Shown: piece by piece, positions 29,795 through 39,346 of the stretch
How the letters are laid out: each line of letters starts with the position of its first letter
How positions within the stretch are numbered: position 1 is the stretch's first letter
DNA from: Yersinia hibernica
GTDB lineage: Bacteria; Pseudomonadota; Gammaproteobacteria; Enterobacterales; Enterobacteriaceae
Direction of reading: 5' to 3'
NCBI RefSeq assembly: GCF_004124235.1
Contig: NZ_CP032487.1
Span: 2,294,001 to 2,358,000 of the forward strand
DNA: 64,000 nt
Made by a program: the position numbers and the translations under genes
Notes under the pieces: generated by a model
Seen by the model: the letters and a program-made list of their open reading frames with translations, nothing else
Told to the model about the DNA's origin: nothing
The model's database searches: none

Positions 29795-30433
29795 TTAGAT
29801 GCCGAATGCGAAGTTCATGGTCATTGAACCGTCGATTTCTGCATCTTCAGTAATTGGGCCGCCCATCGTCGTGGTGCCAGCCAAAACTGGGCTAACTGTA
29901 ATATCAGCACTGAACACTTTACCGGTGCTCTGGGTATTCGCAGCAGATGACCAGCCAGTTCGCATGCCGGTTGTCAGCGCCGCAGTTGATGTCAGCGTAA
30001 AGGTTGAACTCGCGGAAGTGAACACGCTAGAGGATTTATTATCCACTGTGCCGTTCTTTATCTGTGCGGTGTAATAGCCGATTTTACCGGTACCATTCAC
30101 GTTGCCCATACCGAAGTTAGTTGCCCCTGCCACGCTGACAGATGCCGCGCGGTTATCAATAGGCGTGAAGTTCAGGTAAGTTTCCGCATCACAACTGACT
30201 GTCCAGGTTTTCGTCATTGCTGTCAGTGGAGTCGTTGCAGTACCTGATTTAACCAAAGAGGAAGACATTTTACCAAAGTCATAAACTCCCTCATCCGGAG
30301 AGGCAACCGTGCAGCTTGGTACCGTCAAAGTACCGATAACTTTTAATTCTGCAGTGGGTGTAGCAGCTTGGGCGGCAGTGATGCCCAGAACCAGAGAAGA
30401 TAATACCGTGAGGCCAATCAGTCGCTTTTTCAT
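29795..30433 (-). CDS. DUF1120 family exported protein, copy 1
   Basis: Exported protein of 212 residues with a Sec signal (about 1-23, cleavage after AAQA). The mature part begins with ATPTAELKVIGTLTVPSCTV, has a second Cys in WTVSCDAE, and ends IDGSMTMNFAFGI; alternating strands and two cysteines resemble fimbrial subunits. I take it as DUF1120; function is unknown. It is almost identical to copy 4 (34131-34769) along the whole coding region, with roughly nine base differences, while flanks differ. A LuxR-type regulator lies upstream. Confidence 0.85.
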   Translation of the reverse strand: MKKRLIGLTVLSSLVLGITAAQAATPTAELKVIGTLTVPSCTVASPDEGVYDFGKMSSSLVKSGTATTPLTAMTKTWTVSCDAETYLNFTPIDNRAASVSVAGATNFGMGNVNGTGKIGYYTAQIKNGTVDNKSSSVFTSASSTFTLTSTAALTTGMRTGWSSAANTQSTGKVFSADITVSPVLAGTTTMGGPITEDAEIDGSMTMNFAFGI

Positions 30434-31108
30434 GTCAATAATCCAATAAATATAGGTATACAGTTAAAGAGATGAAAATAATCACATTTAACAATATAAA
30501 ACCCAGGCGACCGATACTTTGTTATTCGATACCCAGGCAGTAATGAACACTACATAAGGTTGTAGGTGCCAAAAGATTTAATTCGCACACCATTTCTTAC
30601 TGGGTTATATTCTAAAAGAAGCCCCTGTCATATAATATTGGCCTTCTCCTGATTCTTTGTAGGAAATTTCATCACTGACTGTAACGACAGATTTATGCTG
30701 GCAACCCAAAAATATTAGATAGCGACAACTGTCCAAGTGAGATAATAGTATGTATTTTATTTTTCAATAGAATAAGTGAATACCTATAAAGTATCAGGCT
30801 GGCAGAAGTTAAACCCTAATAACCTTATGGGTTTAATGGTCTTTCTAATAAGTAAAGGATAAGTTACGGGGATAAACTCAATGAACTGAGCCGATGTTCG
30901 AAATATATAGATTAATAGCTACTCACGGCGCTATTTCGTCTCAGTGTTTAGATGTTAGTTGTAGAGAAATATGCCTACTCTACTAATGCACATTCCGTAA
31001 ACCTGCGTTCTAATAACCTCGAAAACCCATTATAAAGGGACTGTTTATCGCTATAACAATACTACAACCTGTTATGCCAGCTAATGATTTATGGTTAAAA
31101 CAAATTGG
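30434..31108. other. Region between luxR-type gene and DUF1120 copy 1
   Basis: About 675 A/T-rich bases. It must contain the promoter and leader of copy 1. No gene, tRNA or clear operator repeat was found. Confidence 0.5.
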
Positions 31109-31708
31109 TTATTTTAATCTTTGATATAAATCAATCAGATTTTTTGCTTCATACTTAGTATGGATACTCTTTTTGTGTGCTGACACTGTCTTATGGCTAA
31201 TAGCAAGCTTCTTTGCTATATCATAATTAGTCATGCCAGATAAAATTAGTTCACACACTTCAGCTTCTCGAGTAGTTAATATCCGTTTCGCATTTACCTT
31301 GCTTCCTTGCTGATAAGTGGCGTCATCGTTAAATATAAATTTATATATCGAATTCTCAATATGGCTTTGAGATGCGGTCTTACTCAGTAAAGATGATGAG
31401 AAATCCAGCATTAGGCCGGTATAACCTTGTGAAAACTCGTGTTCTTTTGTAAAAAGACAGATCCTGCTGTTCACTGCATGAATAAAATGTGAGACTCTGA
31501 AAAGTTCAGGTTTAGAAATATCATCTGTGTCGATAATAATAAAGGCTTTCTTTGTTTTTATTACATGCAATTCTAAATCACTAAAGCTTGAGCAAACAGT
31601 GACATTGATAACATCTTTAAGATCTTTATCAATAATCAACTTATTGATTAAATTATTTAAATAAAAACGAAGCAAGTCGTATTGACTAAATATAATAATA
31701 TCTTTCAT
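31109..31708 (-). CDS. LuxR-type transcriptional regulator
   Basis: Regulator of 199 residues. The C-terminal helix-turn-helix (about 140-195) has TTREAEVCELILSGMTNYDI and KKLAISHKTVSAHKKSI, the LuxR/NarL pattern. The N-terminal 130 residues look like a degenerate receiver: there is an Asp pair in IIIDTDDI but not the full acidic pocket. GGTGAG precedes the ATG. It lies amid the DUF1120 genes on the same strand and probably controls them. Confidence 0.85.
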   Translation of the reverse strand: MKDIIIFSQYDLLRFYLNNLINKLIIDKDLKDVINVTVCSSFSDLELHVIKTKKAFIIIDTDDISKPELFRVSHFIHAVNSRICLFTKEHEFSQGYTGLMLDFSSSLLSKTASQSHIENSIYKFIFNDDATYQQGSKVNAKRILTTREAEVCELILSGMTNYDIAKKLAISHKTVSAHKKSIHTKYEAKNLIDLYQRLK

Positions 31709-32304
31709 AGGCTCACCTATTTAACCATAGTTAAATTCTTGCAGAACAAAACATGCACATATAAAATTAACAGCTATATAAATCAGCCAAGTGTAAACTT
31801 AAAGAGAATGGTAATATATTTTATCTACATATAGCGCACTGCCTATATTACAGCTGCGTATCTTACCCATTGGCTAATGAGTCGCAGATAGAGACATTTA
31901 AGCTTTCCACTAAGACCATGTAATAGATGGTAGTGGAAGACTTTCACTCATAAGATATTTCCTCACTCGTATTTCGAGGAATAATAATAGCGATAAGTTA
32001 TTAAACTAGATATAAGACAGAGATTATTTTTTTGAAAGCGGCACCCTACACATGTAGGTGTACTGGGAGGTGGTAACGATAAACTGGCTGTTTCCCGTTT
32101 TTATAGCTTCACTTCACTAATGGAAACAGGTCAATAGTAGGCGAAAAAACTTAACATTAAGGTCGCTAAACTCATTTTAGCTACAAATAATCAGACTAGG
32201 AAGTTTTCTCGGTGAGAAAAAATAGTTAGCAAAAAGCGTTGATCAAGGCGGACAGAGAAGGCATTGATATACAATATCGCACCGGACTTATATTGATTAG
32301 ATAT
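31709..32304. other. Region upstream of the LuxR-type gene
   Basis: About 600 A/T-rich bases, with no convincing gene. It ends at the truncated DUF1120 fragment. The regulator's promoter should be here. Confidence 0.5.
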
Positions 32305-32400
32305 CTAAGCGAAATTTATGTTCATTGAGCCGTCGATTGCTGTACCTTCAGAAATTGTGCCAGCTGGTTGGTTAATAATTACGTGATAGCCTGAGGTAGA
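32305..32400 (-). pseudogene. Remnant of a DUF1120 gene (3' end)
   Basis: The minus strand encodes about 30 residues ending GTISEGTAIDGSMNINFA and a stop. This matches the C-terminus of the neighbours (GPITEDAEIDGSMTMNFAFGI). Upstream the frame has no similarity and meets a stop, so only the tail of a fifth paralogue survives. Confidence 0.65.
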
Positions 32401-32431
32401 TACAACCCGTTCTTGTCTGGAGTTTCAATCT

Positions 32432-32626
32432 ATGGCGCAGAATTTGGCTGAATACGAAAACTCATTTACTGATGAATTGGCATTATTGCTGCTTTGTCCG
32501 ATAGTAACTCAACATCGCAAGGCACAGTTTTTAACTAAGCTGCTGAATTCAGCACTGTGTCATTACAGGGAAAGAGATAAAAGGAATGTTATAAGCAAAA
32601 TAGAGCGCGATGCGCAAGAATTATAG
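32432..32626 (+). CDS. Small hypothetical protein (64 residues), doubtful
   Basis: Frame beginning MAQNLAEYENSFTDELALLL, predicted mostly helical and charged at the end. GGAG lies 10 bases upstream. It runs opposite to the DUF1120 genes, next to the remnant, and I recognise no family. It may be chance or a leftover of an insertion. Confidence 0.25.
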   Translation: MAQNLAEYENSFTDELALLLLCPIVTQHRKAQFLTKLLNSALCHYRERDKRNVISKIERDAQEL

Positions 32627-32720
32627 TGTTCTAAAGTAAGGGAAATGGATAAGTTAGAGATAATATTAAGAGCGTGCACAAGACTATTAAAGATAGCCTT
32701 GTGCATAGGATTCTTATCAA

Positions 32721-33365
32721 CTAAATAGCAAAAGAAAAACTCATGGTGGTAGAACCATCAATATTGATATTTTCAGTGATAGCTCCCCCCATAGTGGTTG
32801 AACCTGCCAATGTCGGAATTACCGTAAAATCAGCACTGAATACTTTACCGGCTTTCGCCGTGGTAGTATTTTCAGACCAGCCAAAGCGGAAGTTATTGGT
32901 TAATGTCTCCAGAGTATGCCCACCTTGTAAGACGTTATTTGCATCGATGAAATACAGTAAACTGCTCACTCCATCGACGGCAGCATTGTTCATCGTCGTT
33001 TTATAGAAACCCAATTTTCCGCTGCCATTGACAAAACCCAAACCGAAATTGTGAATACCCGTGGTATCGCTGACAGAAGCTCTGCGGTTATCTGTCGCAG
33101 TCAAGCTCAGGTAAGTTAGGCTATCACAAGTCACTGTCCAGGTTTTCTTAATCGCAGACAATTCGGTTACTGCTGTACCGGTTTTTACCTTACTTGATGA
33201 GATCTCACCAATATTATAAACACCACCATCAGGTGCATTGACAGTGCAGGTTGGGATTCCAATCTTGCCTTTAACCTTCAATTGAGCAGTAGGTGTTGCG
33301 GCATGAACAGCAACACCCAATAATAAAGAAGATAATATGGCAAACTTCATCATCAAGTTTTTCAT
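32721..33365 (-). CDS. DUF1120 family exported protein, copy 2
   Basis: Protein of 214 residues: signal peptide (about 1-22), mature part starting ATPTAQLKVKGKIGIPTCTV, second Cys in WTVTCDSLTYLSL, C-terminus ENINIDGSTTMSFSFAI. It is clearly diverged from copies 1 and 4, nearer to copy 3. It starts 5 bases after the copy 3 stop, so they are co-transcribed. An alternative start is Met5. Confidence 0.83.
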   Translation of the reverse strand: MKNLMMKFAILSSLLLGVAVHAATPTAQLKVKGKIGIPTCTVNAPDGGVYNIGEISSSKVKTGTAVTELSAIKKTWTVTCDSLTYLSLTATDNRRASVSDTTGIHNFGLGFVNGSGKLGFYKTTMNNAAVDGVSSLLYFIDANNVLQGGHTLETLTNNFRFGWSENTTTAKAGKVFSADFTVIPTLAGSTTMGGAITENINIDGSTTMSFSFAI

Positions 33366-33370
33366 AACAA

Positions 33371-34012
33371 TTAAATACCAAATGAGAAGTTCATCGTTAC
33401 TGAACCATCGATATTTGCGTTTTCAGTAACCGGGCCATTCATGGTCGTGGTTCCCGCCAATATTGGTGCAATAGTAATATCTGTACTAAACGATTTACCC
33501 GCCGTGGCGACAGCAGAGGCGTTAGAAAAACCATAATAATAACTATCGACCAAATATAAACTGGCACCTGCTGTTGCAGCCCCAGTACTTAATCTGTAGT
33601 ACATTGAAGTGACATTACCATCAACACGCGGATTACTTAATGTCGCAGTATAAAAACCAATTTTACCCGCTCCATTAATATTACCCAGCCCATGGTTTCG
33701 GGTTGTTGAAGTATCACTGGCAGATGCTAAGCGGTTATCAATGCTGGTGTAACTTAAATACGTTACTGCATCACAATTGATAGTCCAAGTTTTGGTCACT
33801 GTGGGTAATGCTGTTGTGGCGGTTCCTGGTTTGATGTTGGTCGCTGAAATCTTGCCTAAATCGTAAATACCACCATCTGGTGCTAGCACCGTACAGCTAG
33901 GAACACCTATTTTCCCTTTAACTTTTAACTCCGCGGAAGGCGGTGCTGCCTCTACCCCGATAGAGAGAATTAGTGAGGTCAAAATAGTTAATTTGAAAAT
34001 ATGCGTTTTCAT
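33371..34012 (-). CDS. DUF1120 family exported protein, copy 3
   Basis: Protein of 213 residues with signal peptide MKTHIFKLTILTSLILSIGV and a mature start APPSAELKVKGKIGVPSCTV; the second Cys is in WTINCDAVTYLSY and the end is ENANIDGSVTMNFSFGI. I use the ATG at 34012, which gives a clean signal peptide; the upstream ATG (34048) adds 12 unlikely residues. It sits between copies 2 and 4 in one operon. Confidence 0.83.
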   Translation of the reverse strand: MKTHIFKLTILTSLILSIGVEAAPPSAELKVKGKIGVPSCTVLAPDGGIYDLGKISATNIKPGTATTALPTVTKTWTINCDAVTYLSYTSIDNRLASASDTSTTRNHGLGNINGAGKIGFYTATLSNPRVDGNVTSMYYRLSTGAATAGASLYLVDSYYYGFSNASAVATAGKSFSTDITIAPILAGTTTMNGPVTENANIDGSVTMNFSFGI

Positions 34013-34080
34013 AAAATGAGAATCACTCAGAGGTATTATTATCATCAACGTTTATCAAAAATATGACTTCAGGCAAAATG

Positions 34081-34106
34081 AAGGGCAGAAATACGAATCT
34101 GCCCTT
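34081..34106 (-). terminator. Hairpin between DUF1120 copies 4 and 3
   Basis: AAGGGCAGA-N8-TCTGCCCTT perfect 9-bp stem, 24 bases beyond the copy 4 stop. With a modest T-tract it may reduce rather than abolish read-through into copies 3 and 2. Confidence 0.6.
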
Positions 34107-34130
34107 ATTTATAGCGTGACGCGCAGAGTA

Positions 34131-34769
34131 TTAGATGCCGAATGCAAAGTTCATGGTCATTGAACCGTCGATTTCTGCATCTTCAGTAATTGGGCCGCCC
34201 ATCGTCGTGGTGCCAGCCAAAACTGGGCTAACTGTAATATCAGCACTGAACACTTTACCGGTGCTCTGAGTATTCGCAGCAGATGACCAGCCAGTTAGCA
34301 TGCCGGTTGTCAGCGCCGCAGTTGATGTCAGCGTAAAGGTTGAACTCGCGGAAGTGAACACGCTAGAGGATTTATTATCCACTGTGCCGTTCTTTATCTG
34401 TGCGGTGTAATAGCCGATTTTACCGGTACCATTCACGTTGCCCATACCGAAGTTAGTTGCCCCTGCCACGCTGACAGATGCCGCGCGGTTATCAATAGGC
34501 TTGAAGTTCAGGTAAGTTTCTGCATCACAACTGACTGTCCAGGTTTTCGTCATTGCTGTCAGCGGAGTCGTTGCAGTACCTGATTTAACCAAAGAGGAAG
34601 ACATTTTACCAAAGTCATAAACTCCCTCATCCGGAGAGGCAACTGTGCAGCTTGGTACCGTCAAAGTACCGATAACTTTTAATTCTGCAGTAGGTGTAGC
34701 AGCTTGGGCGGCAGTGATGCCCAGAACCAGAGAAGATAATACCGTGAGGCCAATCAGTTGCTTTTTCAT
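34131..34769 (-). CDS. DUF1120 family exported protein, copy 4
   Basis: Near-identical twin of copy 1: the 212-residue products differ at three positions (Arg/Gln at 4, Thr/Lys in NFTPID/NFKPID, Arg/Leu in GMRTGW/GMLTGW). The same signal peptide and cysteines are present. Identity stops at the edges of the coding region, which suggests recent gene conversion. It is first in the copy 4-3-2 group; a long A/T-rich upstream region should hold the promoter. Confidence 0.85.
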   Translation of the reverse strand: MKKQLIGLTVLSSLVLGITAAQAATPTAELKVIGTLTVPSCTVASPDEGVYDFGKMSSSLVKSGTATTPLTAMTKTWTVSCDAETYLNFKPIDNRAASVSVAGATNFGMGNVNGTGKIGYYTAQIKNGTVDNKSSSVFTSASSTFTLTSTAALTTGMLTGWSSAANTQSTGKVFSADITVSPVLAGTTTMGGPITEDAEIDGSMTMNFAFGI

Positions 34770-35177
34770 TTAAATAGTCCTGGGATAATGTTTATCGCGT
34801 TGCGACACTCAAAATTTATTTTTAGGCCTAATGCCTGGGAATTGAATTCATTTATTATTGAGTTGAATTAGATAAAAATATGAATTCAAAATTTATGCTG
34901 ACATTAAACCTTTTAGGACATTCCTTGTATATAAGACTGCAAGCTGACTTAGCGTAGGAAAGGTCTTACACACCCGTTACTTATGGCGTGATTTTAATGA
35001 ATAAATGCCCTTTATCTGTGTTTAATCATGCAAAAAACCAAAGAATATATCGAAGATAAAATCGAACATAATATCGGAATGTAAATGAAATCAAATAATT
35101 GGATTAACCATTCTGCCGAGTATTTATACTTCCCCCATTAGAACCCCAGAAATAACAGCTAAATAAGGCACTAATAC
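34770..35177. other. Region upstream of DUF1120 copy 4
   Basis: About 400 A/T-rich bases, expected to carry the promoter of the copy 4-3-2 group. No gene or clear operator was recognised. Confidence 0.45.
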
Positions 35178-35560
35178 TTAGCCATTAAAATCCCCTTTCC
35201 TGTGGCAAAGATTATATTTTCTGTTAACCCTGACAGTTCTCTTTTTATTAGGCCGCCAAAATCTGTTCAGCCGTAGCAGACTGCGAAAGTGGCTGTAGCG
35301 GATCACGGTTAAATCGCCTTGAACTGACTGCGAGCGCACTCTAACCTGGTAGGATTTTATGTGCTCAAAGTGGTATTGGGCAAGTTTGATGGGGTCATCT
35401 GAGCGGATATTGATTATTGCAGTGGATTCATGTTGGTCTTATTTTCATATGTGACCATCGCCGCATAAATAGCACTCGACGACATAATAATTACTGCCAG
35501 TATGGCAATTGAACAGGTTAAGCCACGAATAGTTTTCTCCTGTATTAAGACGAACAATGT
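35178..35560 (-). pseudogene. Possible frameshifted small membrane protein
   Basis: One minus-strand frame encodes a hydrophobic helix (IRGLTCSIAILAVIIMSSSA), then MVTYENK, and stops at 35414. A shifted frame continues about 75 more residues (HESTAIINIRSDDPIKLAQY and on) to a stop at 35178. Together they look like one gene broken by a frameshift. I recognise no family. The first part has GGAG close upstream of ATT rather than a normal start codon. Confidence 0.25.
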
Positions 35561-35873
35561 GAGCCTCTCATTAACTATAGGTCTAAATATCAACAAGCAA
35601 TCAACAAGCTGGGGGATTATTTATTGCCTTGCTTAGCCAACTTACTGTGATAGGGATCGCTGAATTTTTTTTCTATAAGTGCTTGAATAATTAACGAGCA
35701 TAAGGTGTCCTGCTCCGCAGAAAGTGGATCTCCTCACCGGCATTCGAGGCGACCCTTTCAAGTGCTTGGCTATCTCTTCATGAAACGGTTGCGTTCGTGC
35801 CCGCTTTTACGGCATGTTTACAACAACACTTCCCTGCTTTAGACGTTCGAATTATCACTTTGTGAGCAACCTG

Positions 35874-36680
35874 ATGATTAAGTGGCTGTGGAAAGCAAAT
35901 CAACCGCAAGCGAAGATGCTTGCACAGTGGCGTGAAGCGCTGAATATTCCCCTATTGGCACCTTTAAATGAGGAGGAACAGCAGCGGCTGGTTTCTGTCG
36001 CTAGCCATTTGTTGCAACAAAAACGCCTGGTGCCACTGCAAGGATTGGTACTAACGCCGTTGATGCAGGCTCGCCTAACACTATTATTTGCCTTGCCGGT
36101 GATGGAGTTGGGTGCGAAGTGGTTAGATGGTTTTCATGAAGTGCTTATTTATCCATCTCCTTTTGTGGTTGACGACGACTGGCAAGATGATGCTGGCCTG
36201 GTTCACTCAGGTCAAACTGTGCAATCCGGCCAGAGTTGGGAGCAGGGGCCCATTGTTTTAAATTGGCAAGATATTCAGGATTCCTTTGATTTATCAGGCT
36301 TTAATCTTGTTATCCATGAGGCTGCTCATAAGCTGGATATGCGTAACGGCGGCAATTCAAACGGTGTGCCACCGATTGCTATGCGCGATGTTGCGGCATG
36401 GGAGTATGACCTGCATCAAGCAATGGATAACATTCAAGATGAGATAGATATGGTGGGTATTGACGCCGCCAGCATGGATGCATATGCCGCCAGTGACCCC
36501 GCAGAATGTTTTGCGGTGTTATCAGAATATTTTTTCAGCGCACCTGAACTGTTGGAAAATCGTTTTCCGGCGGTTTATCAACATTTCTGCGCTTTTTATC
36601 GCCAAGACCCATTGGCCAGGCTAAAACGTTGGGAAAATAATAATCAGAACGCCGAGGGTTCACATCCCCTAAATGGTTAG
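35874..36680 (+). CDS. mtfA: MtfA zinc metallopeptidase
   Basis: Cytoplasmic peptidase of 268 residues that binds and inactivates the Mlc repressor in E. coli, thereby affecting ptsG. The zinc motif is HEAAHKLD, with a distal Glu in [20 protein letters not shown]. The start [10 protein letters not shown] matches E. coli MtfA (MIKWPWK), so I begin at 35874 rather than the upstream ATG at 35814. In E. coli mtfA also precedes a tRNA-Asn gene, which supports native chromosome here. Confidence 0.94.
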   Translation: MIKWLWKANQPQAKMLAQWREALNIPLLAPLNEEEQQRLVSVASHLLQQKRLVPLQGLVLTPLMQARLTLLFALPVMELGAKWLDGFHEVLIYPSPFVVDDDWQDDAGLVHSGQTVQSGQSWEQGPIVLNWQDIQDSFDLSGFNLVIHEAAHKLDMRNGGNSNGVPPIAMRDVAAWEYDLHQAMDNIQDEIDMVGIDAASMDAYAASDPAECFAVLSEYFFSAPELLENRFPAVYQHFCAFYRQDPLARLKRWENNNQNAEGSHPLNG

Positions 36681-36854
36681 TGGCTTTATTCCAAGGAATA
36701 AAAGGACTAAAGGAAGAATAAAAATGGCAAGTTCATCTTATTTTGCCATTATAAACGCCGCCTTTGCTCAGATGCTGAGCAGTCGCCCAAAATGTACCAA
36801 TTTAGCGTTGACAGTATCGGGCATGCTAGATATCATGCGCCCCGTTCACACGAT

Positions 36855-36930
36855 TCCTCTGTAGTTCAGTCGGTAGAACGGCGGACTGTTAATCCGTATG
36901 TCACTGGTTCGAGTCCAGTCAGAGGAGCCA
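36855..36930 (+). tRNA. tRNA-Asn (anticodon GTT)
   Basis: A 76-base cloverleaf with acceptor arms TCCTCTG and CAGAGGA, discriminator G and encoded CCA. The anticodon loop is CTGTTAA with anticodon GTT; the T-loop is TTCGAGT. The 3' end is the integration target of the adjoining island, and its last bases recur at 60194-60213. Confidence 0.97.
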
Positions 36931-36934
36931 AATT
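36915..36934 (+). repeat. attL of the tRNA-Asn island
   Basis: CCAGTCAGAGGAGCCAAATT, comprising the last 16 bases of the tRNA plus AATT. An identical 20-mer is at 60194-60213. The flanking bases differ on both sides, so the exact repeat is 20 bp. The integrase gene lies 156 bases inward. Confidence 0.92.
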
Positions 36935-37090
36935 CTTGTTTTCGTGCAGCTTCATTAATGCCTGTATGGTTTTAATACAACAGCTTAGCGTGAAAACTTA
37001 TCCTGATGCATTTTGATTTTATCCTCCGCATCGGGAAAAATTGGTGGTCAAATCTGGGGTCCGGTTGGTTCTATTATGGAGTGACCCCAT

Positions 37091-38362
37091 ATGTCTCTTA
37101 CCGACACCAAAATTCGCAGTCTCAAACCATCTGATAGACCCTTTAAAGTTTCCGATTCCCACGGTCTGTATCTCTTGGTCAAACCAAGCGGTTCACGTCA
37201 CTGGTATCTCAAGTACCGTATTAAGGGTAAAGAATCCCGCATTGCACTCGGTGCCTACCCAGTTATTTCCCTCTCAGACGCCCGTAGTCAACGTGAAGGT
37301 ATTCGCAAAATGCTAGTACTGAACATCAATCCAGCAGAGCAGCGAGCAACTGAGCGGAGTTCACGCATACCGGCGAAAGTGTTTAAAAACGTGGCGCTGG
37401 CGTGGCATAAGAGCAATAAACAATGGTCACAGAACACCGCCGACCGTCTGCTCGCCAGCATGAATAACCATATCTTTCCGGTCATCGGCACCATGTCAGT
37501 TTCAGAACTGAAACCCCGACACTTCATCACTTTATTAAAAGGAATTGAGGAAAAGGGTCTATTGGAGGTTGCATCCCGTACACGCCAGCACCTCCGGAAT
37601 ATCATGCGCTACGCCGTGCATCATGGATTAATCGATTTTAATCCGGCAGCAAACTTGGACGGGGTGACGGCTCCACCAGTAAAACGTCACTACCCCGCTC
37701 TACCGCTGGAGCGCCTTCCTGAACTGCTTGAGAGCATTGAGAGTTTTCAGCAGTGTCGTGAACTCACCCGCCTTGCCATCCTGCTAACACTGCATCTATT
37801 CATTCGCTCGAGTGAATTGCGTTTTTCCCGCTGGCATGAAATTGATTTCGGAAACCAGGTCTGGACAATACCCCCCACGCGCGAAGCTATTGAAGGAGTG
37901 CGTTACTCTGGTCGCGGTGCCAAAATGCGCAGGCCTCATATCGTACCCCTCTCACAACAGTCGATCGCGATCCTGAAAAAGATTCAGGATATCTCAGGAG
38001 ATAATGCACTCGTGTTCCCCAGGGACCATAATGCGTATAAACCCATGTGTGAAAATACGGTGAACAAGGCGCTACGCCTGATGGGCTGGGACACGAAAAT
38101 GGAAATCTGTGGTCACGGTTTCAGGACAATGGCATGCAGCGCCCTTATGGAGTCCAGTATATGGTCACAGGATGCTGTTGAACGGCAAATGAGCCACCAG
38201 GAACGTAACTCCGTGCGCCAAGCATATATTCACAGGGCAGAGCATCTGGAAGCCAGAAAGGCAATGATGCAGTGGTGGTCGGATTATCTGGATACTTGCC
38301 GCAAATCCTATGTACCGCCCTACATACTGGGGAGAGGAAAAACGACGCTTCTAGCTGGCTAG
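37091..38362 (+). CDS. int: P4-type tyrosine recombinase (island integrase)
   Basis: Integrase of 423 residues with the N-terminal DUF4102-type arm-binding domain (SLTDTKIRSLKPSDRPFKVS), a core-binding domain near 100-200 and the catalytic domain after about 210. Catalytic residues are Arg in IRSSELRFSRW, HGFR in ICGHGFRTMACSAL, and His/Tyr in MSHQERNSVRQAYIHR. The complete set suggests it is active. GGAG precedes the ATG. It reads away from the tRNA, and its product should act on the attL/attR repeat. Confidence 0.93.
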   Translation: MSLTDTKIRSLKPSDRPFKVSDSHGLYLLVKPSGSRHWYLKYRIKGKESRIALGAYPVISLSDARSQREGIRKMLVLNINPAEQRATERSSRIPAKVFKNVALAWHKSNKQWSQNTADRLLASMNNHIFPVIGTMSVSELKPRHFITLLKGIEEKGLLEVASRTRQHLRNIMRYAVHHGLIDFNPAANLDGVTAPPVKRHYPALPLERLPELLESIESFQQCRELTRLAILLTLHLFIRSSELRFSRWHEIDFGNQVWTIPPTREAIEGVRYSGRGAKMRRPHIVPLSQQSIAILKKIQDISGDNALVFPRDHNAYKPMCENTVNKALRLMGWDTKMEICGHGFRTMACSALMESSIWSQDAVERQMSHQERNSVRQAYIHRAEHLEARKAMMQWWSDYLDTCRKSYVPPYILGRGKTTLLAG

Positions 38363-38387
38363 TGATTTAATAGTCCTGATAAATCAA

Positions 38388-38420
38388 AGCCGTATCAGTG
38401 CAGACTGATGTGGCTTTTTT
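38388..38420 (+). terminator. Intrinsic terminator after int
   Basis: AGCC...TCAGT pairs with ACTGA...GGCT, with a small internal mismatch, followed by a run of six T. It begins 26 bases after the int stop. Confidence 0.75.
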
Positions 38421-38590
38421 GCTTTCTCCAGCAAAACGGAAAAACGCTGCGTCGTAGATTCACTTGGCGCATGCGGGTTATTCAATCAGAACGACATATT
38501 ATAATTTTTAATGCCAGTAGCTTCGTACAGTCCGACAGGGCTTAAATCATAATCGCCCATTTCTCGTTCTCACCGAGATATTGGCACCTT

Positions 38591-39346
38591 TCACAATGCA
38601 ACAATAAATGATTCTTTCTGTATTCCGTTGTGTTCAAAATGACAACGTTTAACGGGGACGTGGAAATAATCGGCGAGGAGAGATTCTTGTAAGACACTCT
38701 GTGTAGTTCCAAAACAGTAACTATCTTTGCCCATTAGCAAACATTTATCTGCAATGTTATTTGCATGATTGATGAAGTGCGTATTCAGGATAATAGTAAC
38801 ATTTTTCTCCCGCGACAACGTGTGCAACCAATTGATAATGAGAGACTGGTTATTAAAATCAAGATTTGATTCAGGTTCATCAAGCACAAGGATGTCCGGC
38901 TCTGATACCAGCGCCTTCGCGATGTAACACATCTGTAGCTCACCACCACTGATCTGGTTAACGTCTTTGGTTGCAAGATATAATGCACCAAGTTCCGACA
39001 ATATTTGCGCCGCTTTTTCGATATCCCTCGCCCCAGGAGATGCCAGCATTCCGCCCCGTAATGGGCACCCAAAGGAGATGAAATCGAGTACATTGTAAGA
39101 AAAGTGAACACGTTTGGCCTGCGGGACATACGCCATACGAGCTTTCCGGTTTCCCACTCGGCCAATATGACATGAACCACTAACCGGTTGATACAGACCG
39201 GTAACCGTTTTAAGCAATGTTGTTTTGCCAACACCATTCGGTCCTAATACGCACAGTACCTCACCTTCATCAATGGAGAAGCTGATATTGTTAAAGGCAG
39301 TTTTACTCTTTTTGAACGCGAACGTCAGATTATTCACTTCTATCAT
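38591..39346 (-). CDS. ABC transporter ATPase, FepC/iron-chelate type
   Basis: ATP-binding subunit of 251 residues. Walker A is GPNGVGKTT, the signature is ISGGELQM, Walker B is ILVLDEPESNLD and the switch His is in LNTHFINHA. The family energises FecCD-type permeases for siderophores, haem or B12. It overlaps the permease 3' end by 17 bases. The permease is broken by insertion sequences and no substrate-binding protein is visible, so the importer is probably dead. Confidence 0.88.
   Translation of the reverse strand: MIEVNNLTFAFKKSKTAFNNISFSIDEGEVLCVLGPNGVGKTTLLKTVTGLYQPVSGSCHIGRVGNRKARMAYVPQAKRVHFSYNVLDFISFGCPLRGGMLASPGARDIEKAAQILSELGALYLATKDVNQISGGELQMCYIAKALVSEPDILVLDEPESNLDFNNQSLIINWLHTLSREKNVTIILNTHFINHANNIADKCLLMGKDSYCFGTTQSVLQESLLADYFHVPVKRCHFEHNGIQKESFIVAL

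Noticed and set aside
29795..34769. Chaperone-usher fimbrial operon
   Set aside because: The DUF1120 proteins look subunit-like, but no usher or PapD-type chaperone gene lies nearby.
36673..37016. Two short frames running across the tRNA-Asn gene
   Set aside because: They overlap a well-formed tRNA and have no family resemblance.
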